A stretch of 64,000 bases of DNA, taken from assembly GCF_000383915.1 (NCBI RefSeq), contig NZ_KB912942.1, forward strand, positions 7,618,155 to 7,682,154. The letters run 5' to 3'. Source of the stretch: Amycolatopsis benzoatilytica AK 16/65 (GTDB taxonomy: Bacteria; Actinomycetota; Actinomycetes; Mycobacteriales; Pseudonocardiaceae). The notes beneath the pieces are model-generated. The model searched no databases, was not told the origin of the DNA, and saw nothing but the letters and a program-made list of their open reading frames with translations. Both the position numbers and the translations under genes were made by a program. This document shows, piece by piece, positions 60,483 through 64,000 of this stretch. Numbering within the stretch: position 1 is the first letter of the stretch; each line of letters opens with the position of its first letter.

Positions 60483-61703
60483 TCAGGCCGCGGCGTGGGC
60501 CGGGTTCGCGGCATGGGCGAGCAGCGGCGCGAGGATCGCGGCGGCCAGTGGCGGCGGCACGGCGTCGCCGACCTGGCGGTACTGGGCTGATTTGGTGCCG
60601 CGCCACGGGTAGTCGACGGGGAACCCTTGCAGGACACCGGCTTCGGCGACGCTGACCCGGCGGCGGCCCTGCCCGTCGTACTCCAGGAACTCGACCGCGT
60701 TGGCCGCGCGGCCGAAGAAGATCGTTCCGGCGGGCTCGTCGATGCCCCGGACACAGGCGTTGTCCTGGGAGCCGTTGCGCATCACCCAGTGCCCGACCTT
60801 GCTGGTGATCGTCGTCGCGGGCTCGTCCGGCGTGCGGGTGGTCCTGGTGGCCAGGTCACCGCCGTCGGTGTAGTTCGACCGCAGCACCACGTCCGCTTGC
60901 CGGTCGGCGAGCGCTGCCAGCTGCTGGCGGTTGCGGAAGTTGCCGAACACCTCCGCCCCGCCGGTGTCGGTTCCCCCGGCGGTGACCGTCCAGGCGGGAC
61001 GTTCGGCCAGGCCCCAGCCGAGCGCGTCGGCCATGGACACCGGCGGCGGCAGCAGGCTGCCGAACAGGTCCGCGTCCGAGTCGAACTCCCTGCCGCTGCG
61101 GTACTCCTGGTGGGTCGGCTCCGGCGGTGTCGCGGGCGCGGCGTCGCGGCGGGCGATCAGGATCGCGCGGCGGCGCGTCTGCGGGACGCCGTAGCGTTCG
61201 GCGGCCAGTACACCGCACCAGGCCCGGTAGCCCAGCTCCCGCAGCAGGCTGGCCGCGTGCTGCCACAGGGTCAGCACCGGCGGCACCTGCTCCAGGGCGA
61301 TCCAGCGGGGACGCAGGGCGTGGGCGTACCGCATCGGCTCCGCGGTGAGCGCGGACCGCGCGTCGGCCCACTGGTGTTCCGCCGGGCGGCGGCCGCGGGC
61401 GAACGCGGTCATGCGGGCGAAGACGGCGTCGCGGTCCCGCTCACCGCCGCGCTTGCCCGCCATGGACCAGGCCTGGCAGGGCGGCGACATGACCAGGCCG
61501 TCCACCGGCCCGAACTGGCACGGGTCGGTGGCGGCCACGTCGGCCTGGACCCGGGTGTGCCCGGCGGCGGTCGCCGTGGCGCAGGCGTCCCCGTCATGCT
61601 CGATGCCGATCGCCGTTCCGATGTGACCGGCGTCGCGCAGGCCCTGGGACCAGCCGCCAGGGCCGGCGAAACCTTCGAGGATCTGCGTGCTGGTGCGGGT
61701 CAT
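60483..61703 (-). CDS. DNA (cytosine-5) methyltransferase
   Basis: A 406-residue C5 methyltransferase. Motif I is EGFAGPGGWSQGL, motif IV is MSPPCQAWSMAGK with the catalytic Cys, motif VI is IALEQVPPV (EQV where ENV is usual), and motif VIII is YGVPQTRRRAILIAR. Motif X is RQVGDAVPPPLAAAI. No restriction partner is next to it, so it is a solitary methyltransferase, possibly against host restriction. Its ATG at 61703 overlaps the stop of the primase-polymerase gene (TGATG). The ribosome site is within that gene. Confidence 0.93.
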   Translation of the reverse strand: MTRTSTQILEGFAGPGGWSQGLRDAGHIGTAIGIEHDGDACATATAAGHTRVQADVAATDPCQFGPVDGLVMSPPCQAWSMAGKRGGERDRDAVFARMTAFARGRRPAEHQWADARSALTAEPMRYAHALRPRWIALEQVPPVLTLWQHAASLLRELGYRAWCGVLAAERYGVPQTRRRAILIARRDAAPATPPEPTHQEYRSGREFDSDADLFGSLLPPPVSMADALGWGLAERPAWTVTAGGTDTGGAEVFGNFRNRQQLAALADRQADVVLRSNYTDGGDLATRTTRTPDEPATTITSKVGHWVMRNGSQDNACVRGIDEPAGTIFFGRAANAVEFLEYDGQGRRRVSVAEAGVLQGFPVDYPWRGTKSAQYRQVGDAVPPPLAAAILAPLLAHAANPAHAAA

Positions 61704-62638
61704 CAGGCCACCTTCCGGGGTCGCTTGGCACCGGCCCGCAGGCCGGACGTGATCGTGATTTCGGCCTCGCGCGCGCTGAACCGGCGCGTGCCGATGTGGC
61801 GTCCGGCGGCGGTCATCAGCGCCGCGCGCACCTCGTCTTCGGTGAGCGCGTCCCCGGCGACCAGCTGCCCAAGTGCGACGGCGGCGGCGTAGAGGGTCGC
61901 GTTGCGGCCGTCCGTGGCGTCGGCGACCTTGCCCGCCTCCGCCCGGACGGCGACGTCGAGGTAGCGGGAGCGCCGACCGGTGGCCGGGCGGATCGGTGCC
62001 ACCGGCGCGGCGGGCAGCGGGGCGGGGGTGAGCCGCTCGACCAGCCAGCCGGGCAGCTCCGCCACCGCGCCGTCCCACACGTAGCCGTAGCGGCCGGCGT
62101 CGGTGACCGTGCCCGGGGCGACGACGTAGCCGCCCCACGCGCGGGTGTCGACCTTCCACCCGAGCCCCTGCCCGCGCTCCCCGCTGGTGATGCGCAGGAC
62201 CACACCGGCCGGGACGCGGTAGTACAGGTGCAGCCCACCCGAGGGCGTCCGGACGGTGAGGGTGTCCCCGGGCAGCTCCTCGCCCGCTTCGTCGGCGACG
62301 ACGGCGAGCACGTCCTCCCCGCACCGCGCCCCGGCGGCGGCCCACCGCGCGGGTACGCCCTCGCCGGGCTTGAGCGTGTCGAGGTCGAGCACGCACAGCC
62401 CGGACGGGCCGGTCGCGATGCCGATCCCGTAGGGGGCGTGGGTCCACGCGGCGCGGATCTTGTCCGGGTCGGTGGTGGCGCGCTGCTCCCAGGTGCGGTG
62501 CCCACCGGCGCACCGCCCGGTGCCGGGGCAGCCGTCTTCGGCGTGCCCGGCGGGGCGCTTGCCGCCGGGGCGGAGCGGGAAGACGTGCCAGCCGCGGCCG
62601 GCCGCGTCGAGTGCGGCGTCCACTGTGGTCGTGCTCAT
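61703..62638 (-). CDS. Bifunctional primase-polymerase (Prim-Pol) of the element
   Basis: A 311-residue Prim-Pol. ALDAAGRGWHVFPLRPGGKRPAGH opens the domain, LCVLDLDTLKPGEG gives the D-x-D, and TPSGGLHLYYRVPAGV the catalytic His. The domain ends near residue 210 (GRYGYVWDGAVAELPGWLVE). A C-terminal helical part follows. It would prime replication of the excised element. The ATG at 62638 has AGGAGG 5 bases upstream, and it overlaps the preceding gene's stop by ATGA. Confidence 0.9.
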   Translation of the reverse strand: MSTTTVDAALDAAGRGWHVFPLRPGGKRPAGHAEDGCPGTGRCAGGHRTWEQRATTDPDKIRAAWTHAPYGIGIATGPSGLCVLDLDTLKPGEGVPARWAAAGARCGEDVLAVVADEAGEELPGDTLTVRTPSGGLHLYYRVPAGVVLRITSGERGQGLGWKVDTRAWGGYVVAPGTVTDAGRYGYVWDGAVAELPGWLVERLTPAPLPAAPVAPIRPATGRRSRYLDVAVRAEAGKVADATDGRNATLYAAAVALGQLVAGDALTEDEVRAALMTAAGRHIGTRRFSAREAEITITSGLRAGAKRPRKVA

Positions 62639-63096
62639 CGGTCCTCCTGCGGGTGGTCGTGGTCGGGGTTGCCGAGTCCGAAGTCCGGCGCGGCCGGGTC
62701 GGCGACCGCGACGTCGTCGAGTCCGCCGCGGGCGCGGGCGATGACGTCGAGCAGGTCTCCCAGCGACGTGCGCAGCGGGGTGCCCTCGGGCAGCGGCGCG
62801 ACGGGCAGCCGGTCGACTCCCAGCCGCGCGGCCTGCTCGTCCGCCCACGCGTCCATCGCGGCTTCGTCGTCGTGGAAGTCCGGCGGCAGCGGGATATCCC
62901 GCAGCCGCGGGTGCTGCTCCAGCAGCCACGCCCGGCACTCCGCCCCGACCGTCAGAGCCGAGACGCCCGCGCCGGGCATCGCGGCCAGCTCGCGACGGGT
63001 GATGTGGGCGAGGATCGTGCGGAACGGCAACGCGTTCGACGGCAGGCGGTGCGTGACGGCGAGGATCGAGTACAGGTCAAACTCGCGGGTGTCCAT
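62635..63096 (-). CDS. Element protein of unknown function
   Basis: A 153-residue acidic protein, beginning MDTREFDLYSILAVTHRLPS. There is no membrane helix. SLGDLLDVIARARGGLDDVAV and AAMDAWADEQAARLGVDRLPV are helical. Cysteines are not clustered. It is translationally coupled to the Prim-Pol gene and preceded, 5 bases upstream, by the small zinc-ribbon-like gene. It could be a replication accessory protein; nothing specific can be said. Confidence 0.7.
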   Translation of the reverse strand: MDTREFDLYSILAVTHRLPSNALPFRTILAHITRRELAAMPGAGVSALTVGAECRAWLLEQHPRLRDIPLPPDFHDDEAAMDAWADEQAARLGVDRLPVAPLPEGTPLRTSLGDLLDVIARARGGLDDVAVADPAAPDFGLGNPDHDHPQEDR

Positions 63097-63101
63097 CGTG
63101 G

Positions 63102-63269
63102 TCAGTGGCCTTTCGTGAGCTGGTGGACGGCTTCGCAGGTCGGGCACTTCGGGTTGGTGAACCAGGGCGAGCGGGCCTCGCCGGGCTCCAGCACCAGGCC
63201 GCACAAGGTGGTGATCCGGCCGGACCACCACGACCTGCTGCCGCGGTGCACGAGCGGTTTGCTGCTCAT
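63102..63269 (-). CDS. Small Cys-containing protein, possibly a zinc ribbon
   Basis: A 55-residue protein, MSSKPLVHRGSRSWWSGR..., with an isolated Cys (TTLCGLV) followed by the pair KCPTCEAVHQL. It is basic, and three cysteines and a His near the end (CEAVH) could form a small zinc site. The ATG at 63269 has GGGAG 5 bases upstream. The stop is 5 bases before the next start. It is in the element's operon; no family match. Confidence 0.7.
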   Translation of the reverse strand: MSSKPLVHRGSRSWWSGRITTLCGLVLEPGEARSPWFTNPKCPTCEAVHQLTKGH

Positions 63270-63502
63270 CACGTCTCCCGTCGTCGGTGACTGTGTGTGC
63301 CTGTTTTTGGGTAGGGTCGGCCGGCGCGGTGTCCTGGGAGGGAGCCGCGTCGCGGGGTGTTCAGGTGGTGGTTTCGGGCCGTGATCAGGGGGTTTGCGGG
63401 GGCGGGTCCCCTGCCTCCCTGGTCAGGGTCGGTGCTGGTCAGGTGAGGGAGGCAGGTCCGGGGAGGCGGTGAGGGAGAACTCCCCGGATCTCGCGGCCTC
63501 CC
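63270..63502. other. Intergenic region with inverted repeat after the FtsK-like gene
   Basis: CTGCCTCCCT (63411-63420) and AGGGAGGCAG (63446-63455) form a 10-base-pair stem. A GCTGGTCAGGTG sequence inside the loop is identical to one at 59420. The promoter for the downstream operon should lie here, but no boxes are clear. Confidence 0.5.
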
Positions 63503-64000
63503 TTACTCGGTTCCCTCGGTCTCGTCGCCGTCCAACTCGCCCTCTCCGTCACGCTCCGCGATGGCGTCGCGGACGCGGGCGGCGGAGACCTGCATGACTC
63601 CGCCGGTCTTGTACGGCTTGGCCGACTCCGGCAGCGCGTCGTGCAGGTCGCTGTGAGTCCACTCGCCGTAGGTGCCGCGGTCGCGTTCGGTCAGCCGCTG
63701 CAACACCTCCTGCGTGCGCATCCGCGCTTCGGTGCCCAGCACGTCCGCGATGGCGGCGAGGTGGTCCACCGGACCGGCCGACTCCGCCGGGGCGTCGGCG
63801 GCCGGAAGCGCCGTCTGCTCGCGCAGCACCATGGCGCGCTTGGTGACCGCGTGCGCGTCCTTGGGCGAGACGTAGAACGACCGCAGCAGGCCGGGCTTCG
63901 CGGTAAAGCCCCGCGCCATGCAGGTGCCGACGTCGCCGGGACCCTCGTCGGTCTTCGGCGTGAGCCCCACTGCGGAGATGCCCGCCTTGTACGAACCGGT
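63503..64000 (-). CDS. FtsK/SpoIIIE-like translocase, C-terminal part (cut by window edge)
   Basis: The frame is open to the last base and ends at 63503, giving about 165 residues. GLTPKTDEGPGDVGTCMARGFTAKPGLLRSFYVSPKDAHAVTKRAMVLRE resembles the C-terminal end of FtsK-like proteins of actinomycete elements, where an arginine-finger-like region and a fall to RSFYV are typical. A helical region and a winged-helix-like tail (LQRLTERDRGTYGEWTHSDLHDAL...) follow. The ATPase motifs are beyond the window. In an AICE it would transfer the double-stranded DNA. Moderate confidence. Confidence 0.6.
   Translation of the reverse strand, partial: TGSYKAGISAVGLTPKTDEGPGDVGTCMARGFTAKPGLLRSFYVSPKDAHAVTKRAMVLREQTALPAADAPAESAGPVDHLAAIADVLGTEARMRTQEVLQRLTERDRGTYGEWTHSDLHDALPESAKPYKTGGVMQVSAARVRDAIAERDGEGELDGDETEGTE

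Larger units (their letters stand above)
57680..64000. mobile_element. Left part of an AICE-like integrative element at tRNA-Thr
   Basis: A tyrosine integrase ends 71 bases from the tRNA-Thr 3' end. Then, on one strand, come an excisionase, an AAA helicase, a cytosine methyltransferase, a primase-polymerase, two small proteins and an FtsK-like translocase. This is the int-xis-rep-tra plan of actinomycete integrative and conjugative elements. The left boundary should be within the tRNA 3' half; the right end (a repeat of that sequence) lies outside the window. Phage structural genes are not seen. Confidence 0.8.

Noticed and set aside
1..64000. CRISPR arrays
   Set aside because: No regularly spaced identical repeats with unique spacers were seen. 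The tandem and iteron repeats are degenerate or unspaced.

Overview
The window is high-GC actinobacterial chromosomal DNA. Its gene content and codon use point to Amycolatopsis or a close member of the Pseudonocardiaceae. GTG starts, GTGA/ATGA gene overlaps, C-rich third codon positions and several likely leaderless promoters all fit. Much of the backbone keeps the order of the Mycobacterium tuberculosis block Rv3676 to Rv3644c: crp, a small membrane protein, nth, a TlpA-like thioredoxin, a CoA-type NUDIX hydrolase, marP, an ephE-like hydrolase, a holin-like membrane protein, acs, then (after an insertion) a HAD phosphatase, the 6C RNA, ssd, the tad pilus genes, a DUF1998 helicase, topA, holB and tRNA-Thr.

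Layout. 1-13 kb: the crp/nth/marP block, nhaA, a POT peptide transporter, a VIT1-type metal transporter, a cupin, an AT-hook protein and acs. 13-29 kb: accessory genes lying between acs and the HAD gene. These are a GNAT protein, a phosphoribosyltransferase, a degenerate Fic-like protein, a 3-hydroxybutyrate dehydrogenase/MFS/PucR operon, a TetR/aldo-keto reductase pair with two clear operators, an ECF41 sigma factor with its carboxymuconolactone-decarboxylase partner, and a murein-recycling cluster (nagZ, namZ, amiE-like, murR, murQ). 29-36 kb: a long gene-free stretch, the HAD gene, the 6C RNA, two DnaA boxes ahead of ssd, and the tadABC/flp/tadE/tadG operon. 36-57 kb: a tandem-repeat region, a primase-polymerase-like protein, the MrfA-like helicase, the H+-pyrophosphatase, a lipoprotein, a WhiA-like protein, a secreted protease, topA, a frameshifted MFS gene, a gene preceded by a perfect SOS box, a Uma2 nuclease, the MFS-thymidylate kinase fusion, holB and a large secreted protein.

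From 57.6 kb to the end is the left part of an integrative element inserted at tRNA-Thr(CGT). Its integrase, excisionase, AAA helicase, cytosine methyltransferase, primase-polymerase, two small proteins and an FtsK-like protein all run on the minus strand. This resembles an actinomycete integrative and conjugative element (AICE); the far end lies outside the window.

Five copies of one GC-rich palindromic repeat family sit between genes, mostly at convergent 3' ends. The signals most worth following are the SOS-box gene at 49.9 kb, the DnaA boxes ahead of ssd, the repeat family, several proteins that keep a fold but have lost catalytic residues (ephE-like, Fic-like, thymidylate kinase-like), and the methyltransferase inside the element's replication operon. 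All functional calls come from reading the sequence; no database search was run.
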